DNA of 64,000 nucleotides from Prevotella sp. E15-22 (GTDB taxonomy: Bacteria; Bacteroidota; Bacteroidia; Bacteroidales; Bacteroidaceae): assembly GCF_023204875.1 (NCBI RefSeq), contig NZ_CP096247.1, forward strand, positions 3,224,001 through 3,288,000. The letters are read 5' to 3'. The notes under the pieces are model-generated. The model was not told where the DNA came from and did no database searches. It worked only from the letters and a program-made list of their open reading frames with translations. The position numbers and the translations under genes were made by a program. This document shows, piece by piece, positions 50,959 to 62,001 of the stretch (the first letter of the stretch is position 1; the number at the start of each line of letters is the position of its first letter).

Positions 50959-51681
50959 TCAAAGACAAGGAATATACGACAGGCCACCCTGAGAACCATG
51001 TTGCACAATGCGCAGCATTGTGTGGTTTATCTCGTCGATTAACTCGTTGAGTTTCTGACACATATAAGGCGCTATCGTCTCCTTTCTGCCATAGGTGAAA
51101 AGGTTTCTTTCTGCCTTCTCCAGACGACCGTGGTTCCACAGTTCCACGACCTTCCACTCGCCGTGCTCATTGTCGAAGATTTCGCTCGACCACTCGTCGT
51201 GAGGCAGTCCCTCGGCATCCAGCAGCGCCTTAATCTTATGGCCATGCATAAAGCCCTCGACAGCACCCGTTGGTTTGCGCTGCGAAGAATGGAAGGCAAT
51301 CTTGGTCTTGGCACTCTTGCGCTTAATCATGTTCGTCGTGATTTCCTCGTAGTACACCTGTCCGTCGATACTGCCCTTCACGTAGTTGACTGTGAGTTTC
51401 ATGGTGTGCGTACCACTCTTATAATAATAGTGCCACACGCCGTTCTTCAGCCCATTCAGGAAGCGACCCTGGGCCTCGTTATGTAATATGCTGCCATAGG
51501 AACTCACGCAAGAGAGTTGGTAGTGAAAAGGGCCGTCGAAAACGCGCATCCCCTCCTCATCCAAATAATAAGAATAAAATGATTTACCACCATGATAGGG
51601 TCCGTCATAGAAATGATGAGCCTGTGGGTAGTGCTTGAAACATTCATTAAGTCGTAACTTCAGTTTTTTAATTTGATTCAT
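50959..51681 (-). CDS. Hypothetical protein with MORN-like repeats
   Basis: A 240-residue cytoplasmic protein without signal peptide or membrane segment. The N-terminal 110 residues have repeated Gly/Tyr/aromatic strands (FYDGPYHGGKSFYSYYLDEEG, GRFLNGLKNGVWHYYYKSG, NYVKGSIDGQVYYEE) like MORN or YwqK-type repeats. A helix-rich end follows. No enzyme motif seen. It has its own -7 box at 51761 and does not share a transcript with a neighbour. Function unknown. Confidence 0.6.
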   Translation of the reverse strand: MNQIKKLKLRLNECFKHYPQAHHFYDGPYHGGKSFYSYYLDEEGMRVFDGPFHYQLSCVSSYGSILHNEAQGRFLNGLKNGVWHYYYKSGTHTMKLTVNYVKGSIDGQVYYEEITTNMIKRKSAKTKIAFHSSQRKPTGAVEGFMHGHKIKALLDAEGLPHDEWSSEIFDNEHGEWKVVELWNHGRLEKAERNLFTYGRKETIAPYMCQKLNELIDEINHTMLRIVQHGSQGGLSYIPCL

Positions 51682-51760
51682 CGTAGTTTTGTAGCTGTAT
51701 TATGTCCAACTACTTAGGACACAAATTGTTATCTTCTAGTGAAATTCATAGATTTGTGTG

Positions 51761-51768
51761 CAAAGATA
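51761..51768 (-). promoter_or_regulatory. -7 element of the MORN-like gene
   Basis: TATCTTTG on the minus strand, 79 bp before the start codon at 51681. The leader contains a small TGTCC/GGACA hairpin. The remaining sequence up to 51.9 kb is AT-rich and shows nothing else I can name. Confidence 0.5.
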
Positions 51769-51901
51769 ACCAAATTATTCTATAATAGAACGCTTAAAAC
51801 CATCATTTTTAATGCTTTTTAATATAAATGAAAAAGTAATTTGTACGTTTGAAAACAAATTACAAAGAAGTTTTACACCAAAAGAGAAAAATCCAAATAT
51901 A

Positions 51902-51933
51902 TTTGGTTTTTTACTCACTTAGTCGTACCTTTG
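51902..51933 (+). promoter_or_regulatory. ychF promoter
   Basis: TTTG at 51902-51905, 20 bp, TACCTTTG at 51926-51933; 30 bases to the ATG at 51964. Confidence 0.85.
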
Positions 51934-51963
51934 CACCCAGTTTATAAACGTTTATATAGAAAA

Positions 51964-53064
51964 ATGGCATTAAAATGTGGTATTGTGGGACTGCCCAACG
52001 TGGGTAAGTCTACACTTTTCAATTGCCTGTCAAGTGCAAAGGCACAGGCAGCAAACTTCCCTTTCTGTACGATTGAGCCCAACGTGGGCGTTATCACCGT
52101 ACCTGATGAACGACTGACCAAACTGGCCGAGATAGTACACCCAGGACGCATTGTTCCTGCTACTTGTGAGATTGTTGATATTGCAGGCCTCGTAAAGGGT
52201 GCCTCGAAGGGTGAAGGACTTGGAAACAAGTTCCTTGGCAACATCCGCGAGACGGATGCTATCATCCACGTGCTGCGTTGCTTCGAGGACGAGAACATCA
52301 CCCACGTTGATGGTACTATCGACCCCATCCGCGACAAGGAAATCATTGATACTGAGCTCCAGCTGAAGGATCTCGAGACCATCGATTCTCGCTTGGCTAA
52401 GACAGAGAAAGCCGCTGCTGCAGGCAACAAGGACGCCAAGGTAGAGGTGACTGTGCTGAAGGCTTATAAGGAGGTGCTGGAGCAGGGTAAGAACGCCCGT
52501 ATCGTGGAGTTCGAGAGCAAGGACGAGCAGGACTGCGCACGCAACCTGTTCCTGCTGACCTCAAAGCCCGTGCTCTACGTCTGCAACGTAGGCGAGGCTG
52601 ACGCCAAGAGTGGTAACGACTTCACCAAGAAAGTTGAGGCACTGGCCAAGGAAGAAGGTGCCGAGGCCATGGTCATCGCTGCCAAGACAGAGGAGGATAT
52701 CGCTGAGCTCGAGAGCTATGAGGACAAGCAGATGTTCCTCGAGGAGCTGGGTCTGGAGGAGAGTGGCGTGAACCGTCTGATCAAGAAGGCCTACGCCCTG
52801 CTGAACCTCGAGACCTTTATCACTGCTGGCGAGATGGAGGTGAAGGCCTGGACCTATAAGAAGGGTTGGAAGGCTCCCCAGTGTGCTGGCGTTATCCACA
52901 CCGACTTCGAGAAGGGCTTCATCCGCGCCGAGGTCATCAAGTACGACGACTATATCAAATACGGCTCTGAGGCTGCTGTTCGCGAGGCTGGTAAGATGGG
53001 CGTAGAAGGTAAGGACTACGTGGTGCAGGATGGTGATATCATGCACTTCCGCTTCAATGTTTAA
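51964..53064 (+). CDS. ychF: Redox-regulated ATPase YchF (Obg family)
   Basis: YchF is a ribosome-associated P-loop ATPase involved in stress responses. 366 residues, normal length. G1 is GLPNVGKSTLFNCL, the switch segment VDIAGLVKGASKGEGLGNKFL, and the altered G4 region (YVCNVGEAD) is the one that gives YchF its preference for ATP. A coiled-coil insertion (about 130-200) and a C-terminal TGS domain complete it. The ATG at 51964 is chosen because the longer frame at 51931 overlaps the promoter. lgt follows after 14 bp on the same strand and is probably cotranscribed. Confidence 0.96.
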   Translation: MALKCGIVGLPNVGKSTLFNCLSSAKAQAANFPFCTIEPNVGVITVPDERLTKLAEIVHPGRIVPATCEIVDIAGLVKGASKGEGLGNKFLGNIRETDAIIHVLRCFEDENITHVDGTIDPIRDKEIIDTELQLKDLETIDSRLAKTEKAAAAGNKDAKVEVTVLKAYKEVLEQGKNARIVEFESKDEQDCARNLFLLTSKPVLYVCNVGEADAKSGNDFTKKVEALAKEEGAEAMVIAAKTEEDIAELESYEDKQMFLEELGLEESGVNRLIKKAYALLNLETFITAGEMEVKAWTYKKGWKAPQCAGVIHTDFEKGFIRAEVIKYDDYIKYGSEAAVREAGKMGVEGKDYVVQDGDIMHFRFNV

Positions 53065-53078
53065 GCTGGTTCTGAACT

Positions 53079-53927
53079 ATGAACTGTGAACTCTTTATCA
53101 CTTGGAACCCGTCGCTCGAGGTTTTCAGCATTGGTGCGTTCAGCATGCGCTGGTACTCGCTGATGTGGCTCATCGGACTGGCCCTGGCCTATCTGATGGT
53201 GCGCTGGCTGTATAAGAAGCAGGGCATTGCCAACGAGAAGTTTGAGCCCCTCTTCATCTACTGCTTCATGGGCATCCTCGTTGGCGCCCGTCTGGGTCAT
53301 TGCATCTTCTATCAGCCCGACTATTTCCTCACGTCGTGGAAGGGTGTTATCGAGATGCTGCTGCCCATCAAGATTGATGCGATGGGAGGATGGCATATGA
53401 TTGGTTACCAAGGACTTGCGTCGCATGGTGGCACGCTGGGACTGATCATCACGCTCCTACTCTATGTGCGCCGTTTCAAGGTGCCCGTATGGACCGTGCT
53501 CGACAATATCGCCATTGCCACAGGCATCACGGCCTGCTGCATCCGTATTGGCAACCTGATGAACTCAGAGATTGTGGGAAAGATCACAGACGAGAGTCTG
53601 CCCTGGGCCTTCTGGTTCGTCCAAAACGACGGTCCACAGAACGTTGTTCTGCGCCATCCTGGCCAGCTCTACGAGGCCATCGCCTATGCCCTACTCTTCG
53701 CCCTGATGTTCTGGCTTTATAAGAAGATGCCACAGCGCGTGGGAACTGGTTTTTATTTTGGCCTCTGCCTGGCTTATATCTTCACCTTCCGCTTCTTCAT
53801 CGAGTACTTTAAGGAGGTGCAGGAAGCCTTCGAAGAGGGTCTTCCCTTCGACATGGGACAGATACTCTCTATTCCCTTCATCATCATAGGCGTCTATTGT
53901 ATGGTGAAAGGCTTGAAGAAAGCATAA
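53079..53927 (+). CDS. lgt: Prolipoprotein diacylglyceryl transferase (Lgt)
   Basis: Lgt transfers diacylglycerol from phosphatidylglycerol to the lipobox Cys, the first step of lipoprotein maturation. 282 residues with about seven membrane helices. Conserved residues: MRWYSLMWLIG near the N-terminus, GARLGHCIFYQP with its Arg, GLASHGGTLG (His of the HGG motif), the signature RIGNLMNSEIVGK, and HPGQLYEAIAY near the C-terminus. It would act on the lipoproteins encoded in this window. A terminator shared with mutS follows. Confidence 0.96.
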   Translation: MNCELFITWNPSLEVFSIGAFSMRWYSLMWLIGLALAYLMVRWLYKKQGIANEKFEPLFIYCFMGILVGARLGHCIFYQPDYFLTSWKGVIEMLLPIKIDAMGGWHMIGYQGLASHGGTLGLIITLLLYVRRFKVPVWTVLDNIAIATGITACCIRIGNLMNSEIVGKITDESLPWAFWFVQNDGPQNVVLRHPGQLYEAIAYALLFALMFWLYKKMPQRVGTGFYFGLCLAYIFTFRFFIEYFKEVQEAFEEGLPFDMGQILSIPFIIIGVYCMVKGLKKA

Positions 53928-53932
53928 AAAAT

Positions 53933-53966
53933 TAGTCTCAGGTTATTTGCCTGAGACTATTTTTTT
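53933..53966. terminator. Bidirectional terminator shared by lgt and mutS
   Basis: Perfect 10-base arms at 53933-53942 and 53950-53959 with a 7-base loop and a T run; A-rich on the other side. The mutS stop codon (53943-53945) lies inside the loop, so the right arm is also coding for the last residues of MutS. Confidence 0.88.
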
Positions 53967-56564
53967 GATATCATTAAGTTTGTTAAGCGCTTCGAGTGGC
54001 GTGAGGTTATTGACGTCGAGACCAAGAATCTCGTCGCGCACCTGACAAAGCACAGGGTCGTCGAGTTGGAAGAACGACAGTTGCATGCCCTCGCGAGAAG
54101 CGGCAATCTCGGCTGTGGGCTTCCCTGCCCCACCCACCTGGGCGTTCTCGCTCTCCAGTTGCTTCAGAATGACGTTGGCACGCTTCACGATAGAGCGTGG
54201 CATACCAGCAATCTCGGCCACGTGGATACCAAACGAGTGTTCAGAGCCGCCTCGCTCCAGTTTGCGCAGGAAGATCACCTTGCCATCCACCTCCTTCACA
54301 GAGACGTTGTAGTTCTTGATGCGAGAGAAGTTCTTCTCCATCTCGTTGAGCTCGTGGTAGTGTGTGGCAAAGAGCGTACGTGGATGACCCTTCGCATTCT
54401 CGTGCAGATACTCCACGATGGCCCAGGCAATCGAGATGCCGTCGTAGGTAGATGTTCCCCTACCCAACTCGTCGAAGAGCACCAGCGAGCGCGAAGAGAT
54501 GTTATTCAGGATGTTCGAAGCCTCCGTCATCTCGACCATAAACGTGGATTCACCCAGTGAAATATTATCTGAAGCACCCACACGGGTGAATATTTTGTCC
54601 ACCAGACCGATTCTCGCGGCCTCTGCGGGCACGAAACATCCCATCTGGGCCATCAGTACTATCAAGGCCGTTTGACGCAACAGCGCCGATTTACCAGCCA
54701 TATTCGGACCCGTGATGATGATAATCTGCTGACGCTCGTTGTCCAGCAGGATATCGTTGGGCACATAATGCTCCTCGATGGGCAGTTCCTTCTCGATGAC
54801 AGGATGGCGTCCCTGCTTGATGTCGATCACCTCCGTAGTGTCGATCACAGGACGGATATAATGGTTCTCCTCAGCCGCCTTGGCAAACGACAGCAGGCAG
54901 TCCAGATGCGCAATGATATTGGCGTTGATCTGAATCTGCGGAATAAACTCCTGCATACCCAGAATCAGGTCGTTGAAGAGCTTCGCCTCGAGCGACAGGA
55001 TACGGTCTTCGGCACCCAGAATCTTCTCCTCATACTCCTTCAACTCCTGCGTGATATAGCGTTCGGCCTGCGCCAGCGTCTGCTTGCGCACCCATTCTGC
55101 AGGCACCTGGTCCTTATACGTGTTGCGCACCTCCAGGTAATAGCCAAACACATTGTTATAGCCAATCTTCAATGACGAAATGCCTGTTTCCTGAGCCTCG
55201 CGCTCCTGAATCTTCAGCAGGTAGTCCTTGCCACTATAGGCAATCTGACGCAGTTCGTCGAGCTCGGCATTCACACCATTGCGAATCACCCCACCCTTCT
55301 GCACCAGCTGTGGCGGATCGTCCTGAATCTCCTTTTCTATTCTGTCGCGCAGACTCTCGCAGAGGTTCAACTGTTCCCCTACCCTTTTCAGCGCTTCGTT
55401 GTCGGCATACAGACAGGCCGTCTTGATGGGCTGAATGGCCTGCAGAGCCGTCTTCAACTGCACCACCTCGCGTGGCGACACACGACCCACAGCCACCTTC
55501 GAGATGATACGTTCCAGGTCGCCTATACGATGGATCTGCTCGTCGATACAAGCACGGAAGTCAGGCTCGCGATAATAGTAGTCAACGATGTCCAGACGCT
55601 CGTTGATGGGTTTTTCGTCTTTTAAGGGAAAGACCACCCAACGGCGCAGCAAACGGCCACCCATGGGCGATACCGTCTTGTCGATCACGTCCAGCAGACT
55701 CTTACCGTCTTCCTGCATGGGATAGACCAGCTCCAGCGAGCGGATGGTGAACTTATCCAGTCGGACGTACTTATCCTCCTCAATGCGCGAGATAGACGTG
55801 ATATGGCCTATCTGCGTGTGTTGTGTCTGCTCCAGATATTGCAGAATGGCACCAGCGGCAATCACACCACTCTGCAGGTGCTCCACACCAAAGCCCTTCA
55901 GGTTTTTTACACGGAAGTGTTTCAGCAGCTTCTGACGTGCCGTCTGGTCCGTATATACCCAGTCGTCCAACTGAAACGTGAAGAACTTCGTGCCAAATTT
56001 CAATTCAAAATCCTGCTTGCGACCACGCTCGAAGAGCACCTCCTTTGGCGAGAAGTTGCCCAAAAGCTTTTCCACATAGTCGGCTGTACCCTCGCCTGTG
56101 AGGAACTCACCCGTTGAGATGTCGAGGAAAGACACACCCATGGACGACTTGCCAAAGTGCACGCTGGCCAGGAAGTTGTTCTCCTTATAGTTCAGCACGT
56201 TGTCAGAGAGGGCCACACCAGGGGTCACCAGCTCTGTGATACCTCGCTTCACCAGTTTCTTCGTCAGCTTGGGGTCTTCCAACTGGTCGCAGATGGCCAC
56301 GCGCTTGCCAGCACGAATCAGCTTAGGCAGATAGGTGTCAAGCGCATGATGGGGAAAGCCAGCCATCTCGTCGCCCTGGCCCCCTGCCCCATTGTTACGA
56401 TGGGTCAGCGTGATGCCCAGAATGCGCGAGGCCGTAATGGCATCCTCACAGTAGGTCTCATAGAAGTCGCCACACCTGAACAGCATCACTGCATCAGGAT
56501 GTTTCGCCTTCAAATCGAAAAACTGTTTCATCATTGGGGTCAGTTCCCCATCTTTCTTTGCCAT
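53943..56564 (-). CDS. mutS: DNA mismatch repair protein MutS
   Basis: MutS recognises base mismatches and starts repair. 873 residues. The mismatch-binding domain has the Phe-x-Glu signature in [15 protein letters not shown] (residues about 28-42); the connector and lever domains follow; the ATPase has Walker [14 protein letters not shown] near residue 615, Walker B-like [23 protein letters not shown] (key DELGRGTS) and the signature [15 protein letters not shown]-terminal HTH helps dimerise ([18 protein letters not shown]). A good promoter lies upstream. The stop codon lies in the loop of the terminator shared with lgt. mutL is not in the window. Confidence 0.97.
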   Translation of the reverse strand: MAKKDGELTPMMKQFFDLKAKHPDAVMLFRCGDFYETYCEDAITASRILGITLTHRNNGAGGQGDEMAGFPHHALDTYLPKLIRAGKRVAICDQLEDPKLTKKLVKRGITELVTPGVALSDNVLNYKENNFLASVHFGKSSMGVSFLDISTGEFLTGEGTADYVEKLLGNFSPKEVLFERGRKQDFELKFGTKFFTFQLDDWVYTDQTARQKLLKHFRVKNLKGFGVEHLQSGVIAAGAILQYLEQTQHTQIGHITSISRIEEDKYVRLDKFTIRSLELVYPMQEDGKSLLDVIDKTVSPMGGRLLRRWVVFPLKDEKPINERLDIVDYYYREPDFRACIDEQIHRIGDLERIISKVAVGRVSPREVVQLKTALQAIQPIKTACLYADNEALKRVGEQLNLCESLRDRIEKEIQDDPPQLVQKGGVIRNGVNAELDELRQIAYSGKDYLLKIQEREAQETGISSLKIGYNNVFGYYLEVRNTYKDQVPAEWVRKQTLAQAERYITQELKEYEEKILGAEDRILSLEAKLFNDLILGMQEFIPQIQINANIIAHLDCLLSFAKAAEENHYIRPVIDTTEVIDIKQGRHPVIEKELPIEEHYVPNDILLDNERQQIIIITGPNMAGKSALLRQTALIVLMAQMGCFVPAEAARIGLVDKIFTRVGASDNISLGESTFMVEMTEASNILNNISSRSLVLFDELGRGTSTYDGISIAWAIVEYLHENAKGHPRTLFATHYHELNEMEKNFSRIKNYNVSVKEVDGKVIFLRKLERGGSEHSFGIHVAEIAGMPRSIVKRANVILKQLESENAQVGGAGKPTAEIAASREGMQLSFFQLDDPVLCQVRDEILGLDVNNLTPLEALNKLNDIKKIVSGK

Positions 56565-56591
56565 TACTTCTAATTTTTAAAATTTCGAGCA

Positions 56592-56622
56592 CAAAGATAC
56601 AAAAAAAACGAGACACTCCAAA
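56592..56622 (-). promoter_or_regulatory. mutS promoter
   Basis: On the minus strand TTTG (56619-56622), 19 bp, TATCTTTG (56592-56599). The -33 box lies in the loop of the terminator of the upstream gene. Confidence 0.82.
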
Positions 56623-56640
56623 GAGAAGCGTCTCGTTTTT
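56604..56640 (-). terminator. Terminator of the tail-bearing secreted protein gene
   Basis: Arms at 56604-56614 and 56630-56640 pair perfectly over 11 bp, A/T at the base, with T's following on the minus strand; overlaps the mutS promoter. Confidence 0.78.
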
Positions 56641-56657
56641 ATATTTAGGTTCGATTT

Positions 56658-57914
56658 TTACTTCACAACCTTCTTGCCATTCACAATGAACAGACCCTTG
56701 GCAGCGTTGTTCACACGCTGACCCTGCAGGTTGAAGATAGCGTTCTTGGTAGCATCGGTCTTCACGTTGTTGATGCCAGAGCCAACACCATTAACACTAA
56801 TGAGCTTACCGTTTGTTAATTCAGGAGTAACCACTTCATTCTTCACATATTTCTGAAGCTTACCTTCGATCACAACCTTATCACCATCCTTAAGTAAAGA
56901 AATTGTCTCTTCTGTAAAGTTCTTATTCTCGAAAGACTTTGCACGGAAAACAGTCAATTTTGTGGTGCCATTCTTCTCTGCAGCCATATCAAAGTTCACA
57001 TTGCCATACAGAGTCTGATCGTCTTTACGCTGGAAGTCAGGAGTACCTACAATAAAGCCTTCTACCTGGTAAACCTTCGTTGTGGTCTTACCGTTTCCAA
57101 GTGTATCAATAATAGCAAGAGCCTGGTCAACAGTAATCAACTCAGGAACATCAGTACTTGCCTCATTTACAGTCAGTGTGTAAGTAACCTTAGCAGCCTC
57201 ATACTCGTCATTGCCTGCAAATTCAGCCGTAATATCAGTCTTACCAGCAGTAAGCAGAGTCACAAAACCCTCGGCATTAATAGTGGCTACATCTTCCTTA
57301 GAACTAGAGTAAGTAACTGTCAGATTATTTTTATTAGACAACTGGGGGAACTGATTGTCACTAGCGCCCAAAGTCACCGTTCTGGCAGAAGTGCCCCAAG
57401 AGAGACCTGCAGGCTTCTTGCCTTGTCCCTGAGACAGCTTGATATTATCCATGCGGGCATTCTTATCACCTGCCATCGTAAATGTAATCTTGATTGTATT
57501 GGTACCAGCAGCTACTGTTACAGGATAAACATAGTCGTTACCAGTGTTTGATGCCTCTCCAAGTGTTGCGTTTTCTGCAGTAACAGTCAATGCTTTATTT
57601 GACTTAAAACTAAGAGTCATGTCACCGCTTTTGCCATTCATAGCAACAGTAGCAGTAAAGCTGCCTCCATTCTTGGCAAGCAGCAATTCGGGCGCAGTAC
57701 CACCTGCTAAATTCTCATTATAGAACTTTGTGCCGCTTTTAACCGTACCATCATCCTTCAACACAAATCCTGTGAAGGTATAATTCTCATTAATGGTATT
57801 GGGGTTTACAGTAAAGTCTGTAACGGAAGAGAAGTCCTCTGACCAAATAATGTCTTCTGCCCATCCGCAGATACCCATCATCATTACTACGAGTAGAGTA
57901 AAAATTTTCTTCAT
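56658..57914 (-). CDS. Secreted protein with Ig-like and OB-fold-like regions and a sorting-like tail
   Basis: A 418-residue exported protein. Signal peptide MKKIFTLLVVMMMGICGWA. The first 160 residues form a beta-rich domain (IIWSEDFSSVTDFTVN ...), then comes a BIG_2-like Ig domain (TVTLGASDNQFPQL to YTLTVNEA), then a region ITVDQALAIIDTLGNG ... YQVEGFIVGT ... DGDKVVIEGKLQKY that reads like the OB-fold found in secreted Bacteroidetes nucleases. The C-terminal tail FNLQGQRVNNAAKGLFIVNGKKVVK matches those of the nuclease and the xylanase here. No catalytic motif is visible, so it is probably a binding or structural protein. Own promoter and terminator. Confidence 0.78.
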   Translation of the reverse strand: MKKIFTLLVVMMMGICGWAEDIIWSEDFSSVTDFTVNPNTINENYTFTGFVLKDDGTVKSGTKFYNENLAGGTAPELLLAKNGGSFTATVAMNGKSGDMTLSFKSNKALTVTAENATLGEASNTGNDYVYPVTVAAGTNTIKITFTMAGDKNARMDNIKLSQGQGKKPAGLSWGTSARTVTLGASDNQFPQLSNKNNLTVTYSSSKEDVATINAEGFVTLLTAGKTDITAEFAGNDEYEAAKVTYTLTVNEASTDVPELITVDQALAIIDTLGNGKTTTKVYQVEGFIVGTPDFQRKDDQTLYGNVNFDMAAEKNGTTKLTVFRAKSFENKNFTEETISLLKDGDKVVIEGKLQKYVKNEVVTPELTNGKLISVNGVGSGINNVKTDATKNAIFNLQGQRVNNAAKGLFIVNGKKVVK

Positions 57915-57962
57915 AAGCGTTTTTGTTTTGATTTAAAGATTAAATTGATAATTATCTGTGTG

Positions 57963-57993
57963 CAAAATTAAAAAAATTATTTGAATATACAAA
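57963..57993 (-). promoter_or_regulatory. Promoter of the tail-bearing secreted protein gene
   Basis: On the minus strand TTTG (57990-57993), 19 bp, TAATTTTG (57963-57970); a leader of about 45 bases. Confidence 0.78.
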
Positions 57994-58089
57994 GTTTTTT
58001 AGATTCTTTATACTTAAAAATGGGGTAGGGGTGTTTGAGCATCATATCGGCTATATCGGGCGTACGCGAGAAGATTTTCATCTTTTTCT

Positions 58090-58120
58090 TTTGCTATCTC
58101 GCAGAATAATAGTAATTTTG
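58090..58120 (+). promoter_or_regulatory. leuS promoter
   Basis: TTTG at 58090-58093, 19 bp, TAATTTTG at 58113-58120; 32 bases to the ATG at 58153. No T-box is seen in the short leader. Confidence 0.82.
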
Positions 58121-58152
58121 CAGGTTAAGAAACAATAACAACGACAAAATAA

Positions 58153-60999
58153 ATGGAATACAACTTCAGAGACATTGAGAAAAAGTGGCAGAAGCGATGG
58201 GTGGAAAGTGGCATCTATCGCGTAGTAGAGGACGACAAGAAGAAGAAGTTCTATGTGCTGAACATGTTCCCTTATCCATCAGGAGCAGGACTGCACGTAG
58301 GTCACCCTCTGGGCTATATCGCCTCGGATATCTACGCTCGCTACAAGCGCTTGCAGGGCTATAACGTGCTGAACCCCATGGGTTACGACTCATACGGACT
58401 GCCTGCCGAGCAGTATGCCATCCAGACTGGTCAGCATCCCGCTATCACCACAGAGCAGAATATCAACCGCTATCGCGAGCAGTTGGACAAGATTGGTTTC
58501 TCTTTCGACTGGAGTAGGGAAGTGCGCACCTGCGAGCCTGGCTACTATCATTGGACACAGTGGGCCTTCCAGCAGATGTTCAACAGCTACTATAGCACTG
58601 CTTCACATAAGGCTCAGCCCACTATCAAACTGATTGAGCACTTCGAACTGATGGGTACTGAGGACTGTCACGCACTTGGTTCTGAGGAGCTGCACTTCAC
58701 TGCTGCCGAATGGAACGCCTTCTCTGAGAAGAAGAAGCAGGAGGTGCTGATGAACTATCGTATTGCCTACCTGGCCGAGACGATGGTGAACTGGTGTCCT
58801 GCGCTGGGCACTGTGCTGGCCAACGACGAGGTGATCAATGGTGTGTCTGAGCGTGGTGGCTATCCTGTGGAGCAGAAGAAGATGCGCCAGTGGTGCTTGC
58901 GTACCTCGGCCTATGCACAGCGTCTGCTCGACGGACTGGAGACCATCGACTGGACCGACTCACTCAAAGAAGCTCAGCGCAACTGGATTGGTCGCTCTGA
59001 GGGTACTGAGATGGAGTTCCAGGTGGCCGACTCTGAGAAGCACTTTACCATCTTCACCACTCGTGCCGATACCATCTTCGGCGTTACCTTCATGGTGCTG
59101 GCTCCTGAGAGCGAGCTCGTGGCTGAGTTGACCACGGCCGACCAGAAGGCTGCCGTTGACGAATATCTGGCTTACGTGAAGAAGCGTACTGAGCGCGAGC
59201 GTCAGATGGACCACAGCGTTACTGGTGTGTTCTCTGGTTCTTATGCCGTTAATCCTTTCACAGGCGACAAGATTCCTGTGTGGATCTCTGAATATGTGCT
59301 GGCTGGCTACGGCACAGGCGCCATCATGGCTGTTCCTGCTCACGACAGTCGTGACTATGCTTTCGCTAAGCACTTCAATCTGCCCATCATCCCATTGATC
59401 GAGGGTGCCGACGTGTCTGAGGAGAGCTTCGATGCGAAGGAGGGTAGGGTGATGAACTCGCCTGCAGCTGGTAAGACCACACTCGATGGTTTCTCTCTCA
59501 ACGGACTGAGCGTGAAGGAGGCTATTGCTGCCACGAAGAAGTTTGTTACTGAGCACAACCTCGGACGTGTCAAGGTGAACTATCGCCTGCGCGACGCCAT
59601 CTTCAGTCGTCAGCGCTACTGGGGCGAGCCGTTCCCTGTCTACTACAAGGACGATATGCCTTATATGATTCCCAAGGAGTGTCTGCCTCTGCAGTTGCCT
59701 GAGATCAACGAGTATAAGCCCACTGAGACGGGCGAGCCCCCATTGGGACGTGCCAAGATGTGGGCATGGGACACCACAGCCAACAAGGTGGTGAGCAAAG
59801 ACCTGGTTGACAACAAGACCGTCTTCCCACTGGAGCTCAACACAATGCCTGGCTTCGCTGGTTCTTCAGCCTACTACCTGCGCTATATGGATCCCCAGAA
59901 CGACAAGGCCCTCGTGGGCAAGGAGGCCAATGAATACTGGCGTAATGTAGACCTCTACGTGGGTGGTTCTGAGCACGCCACTGGTCACCTGATCTACTCT
60001 CGTTTCTGGAATAAGTTCCTCTTCGACTCAGGCTATACCTGCGAGGACGAGCCCTTCAAGAAGCTCGTTAACCAAGGCATGATTCAGGGACGTTCAAACT
60101 TCGTCTATCGTATTGAGGACGAGGGTGCCGACAAGGGTAAGTTCGTGAGTCTGAACCTGCGTAAGGACTATAAGGAGACAACACCTATCCACGTCGACGT
60201 GAACATTGTTTCGGCCGATGTGCTCGATATCGAGGCCTTCAAGGCTTGGCGTCCTGAGTATAACAATGCTGAGTTTATCCTTGAAGACGGCAAGTACATC
60301 TGCGGCTGGGCTATCGAGAAGATGTCGAAGTCGATGTTCAATGTGGTGAACCCTGATATGATTGTCGAGAAGTACGGTGCCGACACCCTGCGTCTCTACG
60401 AGATGTTCCTCGGCCCTGTGGAGCAGTCGAAGCCCTGGGATACCAATGGTATCGATGGCTGTCACCGCTTCCTCAAGAAGTTCTGGAACCTCTGCAGTTC
60501 AGTATGCTGCGATGGCATCGCAACAGACGCAACACCTGAAAACCTGAAGAGTGTTCATAAGCTCATCAAGAAGGTGTCGCAGGACATCGAGCAGTTCTCT
60601 TACAACACCTCTATCTCGGCCTTCATGATCTGCGTGAACGAACTGGGTCAGCAGAAGTGCAAGAATAAGGAGATGATCAAGAACCTCGTTATCCTCATCG
60701 CTCCCTTCGCTCCCCATATCGCTGAAGAGCTGTGGGAGATGCTGGGCGAGCAGGGTAGTGTATGCGACGCTCAGTGGCCCACATGGGATGAGCAGTACCT
60801 CGTTGAGAGCAACGTGAAGATGGGTGTGGCTTTCAACGGCAAGACCCGCTTCGAGATCCAGGTGGCTGCCGATGCCGACAACGCCTCAATCGAAGCAATG
60901 GTTCGTGGTGACGAGCGTACAGCTAAGTATGTGGAAGACAAGCAGATAGTAAAGGTTATCATCGTCCCGAAGCGTATGGTGAACATCGTTATCAAATAA
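58153..60999 (+). CDS. leuS: Leucyl-tRNA synthetase
   Basis: Charges tRNA-Leu. 948 residues. The class I HIGH signature is [16 protein letters not shown] (His48-His51), and the KMSKS loop is KMSKS at 723-727. The CP1 editing domain lies between about 220 and 430 (the segment [15 protein letters not shown] with its conserved Asp is in place). [24 protein letters not shown] residues before KMSKS form the leucine-specific domain. Bacteroidetes-type enzymes are longer than the E. coli one (860), as here. The next gene begins directly after the stop. Confidence 0.97.
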   Translation: MEYNFRDIEKKWQKRWVESGIYRVVEDDKKKKFYVLNMFPYPSGAGLHVGHPLGYIASDIYARYKRLQGYNVLNPMGYDSYGLPAEQYAIQTGQHPAITTEQNINRYREQLDKIGFSFDWSREVRTCEPGYYHWTQWAFQQMFNSYYSTASHKAQPTIKLIEHFELMGTEDCHALGSEELHFTAAEWNAFSEKKKQEVLMNYRIAYLAETMVNWCPALGTVLANDEVINGVSERGGYPVEQKKMRQWCLRTSAYAQRLLDGLETIDWTDSLKEAQRNWIGRSEGTEMEFQVADSEKHFTIFTTRADTIFGVTFMVLAPESELVAELTTADQKAAVDEYLAYVKKRTERERQMDHSVTGVFSGSYAVNPFTGDKIPVWISEYVLAGYGTGAIMAVPAHDSRDYAFAKHFNLPIIPLIEGADVSEESFDAKEGRVMNSPAAGKTTLDGFSLNGLSVKEAIAATKKFVTEHNLGRVKVNYRLRDAIFSRQRYWGEPFPVYYKDDMPYMIPKECLPLQLPEINEYKPTETGEPPLGRAKMWAWDTTANKVVSKDLVDNKTVFPLELNTMPGFAGSSAYYLRYMDPQNDKALVGKEANEYWRNVDLYVGGSEHATGHLIYSRFWNKFLFDSGYTCEDEPFKKLVNQGMIQGRSNFVYRIEDEGADKGKFVSLNLRKDYKETTPIHVDVNIVSADVLDIEAFKAWRPEYNNAEFILEDGKYICGWAIEKMSKSMFNVVNPDMIVEKYGADTLRLYEMFLGPVEQSKPWDTNGIDGCHRFLKKFWNLCSSVCCDGIATDATPENLKSVHKLIKKVSQDIEQFSYNTSISAFMICVNELGQQKCKNKEMIKNLVILIAPFAPHIAEELWEMLGEQGSVCDAQWPTWDEQYLVESNVKMGVAFNGKTRFEIQVAADADNASIEAMVRGDERTAKYVEDKQIVKVIIVPKRMVNIVIK

Positions 61000-62001
61000 A
61001 TGACAATAGATCACAAACTCATCCTCAAAGAGGTAGAAGACTATTTCTTCATCACCCTCGGCCTGGTGCTCTACACCATCGCCTTCACCGTGTTCCTGAT
61101 GCCCTACCAGATTGTGGCAGGCGGCGTCACGGGTCTGTCGGCCATCATCTATTATGCCACAGGCTTCCACTTGGAGAACACTTACATCATCATCAACGGC
61201 ATCCTGCTGTTGGTGGCGCTGAAGATCCTGGGCTTTAAGTTCATGATGAAGACCATCTATGCCATCTTTGCCCTCTATTTCCTGCTGGTGTTTGCTCAGG
61301 AGATTATTCCAAAGCAAGATAACGGGTTGCCCATCAAGATTCTGGGCGATGGTCAGGACTTCATGTCGATGATCATTGGCTGCGTTATCACAGGTATTGC
61401 GCTGGCCACGGTCTTCCTTCACAATGGCTCAACGGGTGGTACAGATATCATTGCGGCCTCTGTGAACAAGTATCACAACGTGTCGCTGGGCTCTGTGCTC
61501 ATCAGTGTCGACTTCTGCATCATCGGCTCGTGTATGTTCTTCCCACAGTTTGGCGACTATATTGAGCGAGCCCACAAAGTGATGTTTGGTTTCTGCGTGA
61601 TGGCGCTGGAGAACTTCGTGCTCGACTATGTGATGAATGCACGGCGCGAGTCGGTTCAGTTTATGATCTTCACTCGCAAATGGCAGGAGATAGCCAACGC
61701 CATTGGTACTGAGACCAAGCACGGCGTCACCATCCTCGATGGTCACGGCTGGTACACAGGTCAGGAGGTGAAGGTGCTTTGTATCCTGGCCAGAAAGAAC
61801 GAGAGCATCAGCATGTTCCGCCTGATCAAGATGATCGACCCCAACGCCTTTGTATCGCAAAGCTCCGTTATTGGTGTCTATGGTGAGGGCTTCGATGAGA
61901 TGAAAGTGAAAATCAAGAAAGAAAAGGTTAAAAATGAAAATAGTATTCGCCACCAACAACCAGCACAAGTTGCAGGAAATACGCCAGATTCTGGGCGATA
62001 G
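61000..62001 (+). CDS. YitT-family membrane protein (DUF161/DUF2179)
   Basis: A 333-residue protein with five hydrophobic segments in the first 210 residues ([30 protein letters not shown] is the characteristic start) and a C-terminal soluble DUF2179 domain ([14 protein letters not shown] to [17 protein letters not shown]). The [17 protein letters not shown] stretch is typical of the family. Function is not established; transport of an unknown solute is assumed. The ATG follows the leuS stop with no gap, and the last 68 bases overlap rdgB in another frame, so translation is probably coupled. The last 20 residues, overlapping rdgB, have no homology feel and may be a lengthened end. Confidence 0.88.
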   Translation: MTIDHKLILKEVEDYFFITLGLVLYTIAFTVFLMPYQIVAGGVTGLSAIIYYATGFHLENTYIIINGILLLVALKILGFKFMMKTIYAIFALYFLLVFAQEIIPKQDNGLPIKILGDGQDFMSMIIGCVITGIALATVFLHNGSTGGTDIIAASVNKYHNVSLGSVLISVDFCIIGSCMFFPQFGDYIERAHKVMFGFCVMALENFVLDYVMNARRESVQFMIFTRKWQEIANAIGTETKHGVTILDGHGWYTGQEVKVLCILARKNESISMFRLIKMIDPNAFVSQSSVIGVYGEGFDEMKVKIKKEKVKNENSIRHQQPAQVAGNTPDSGR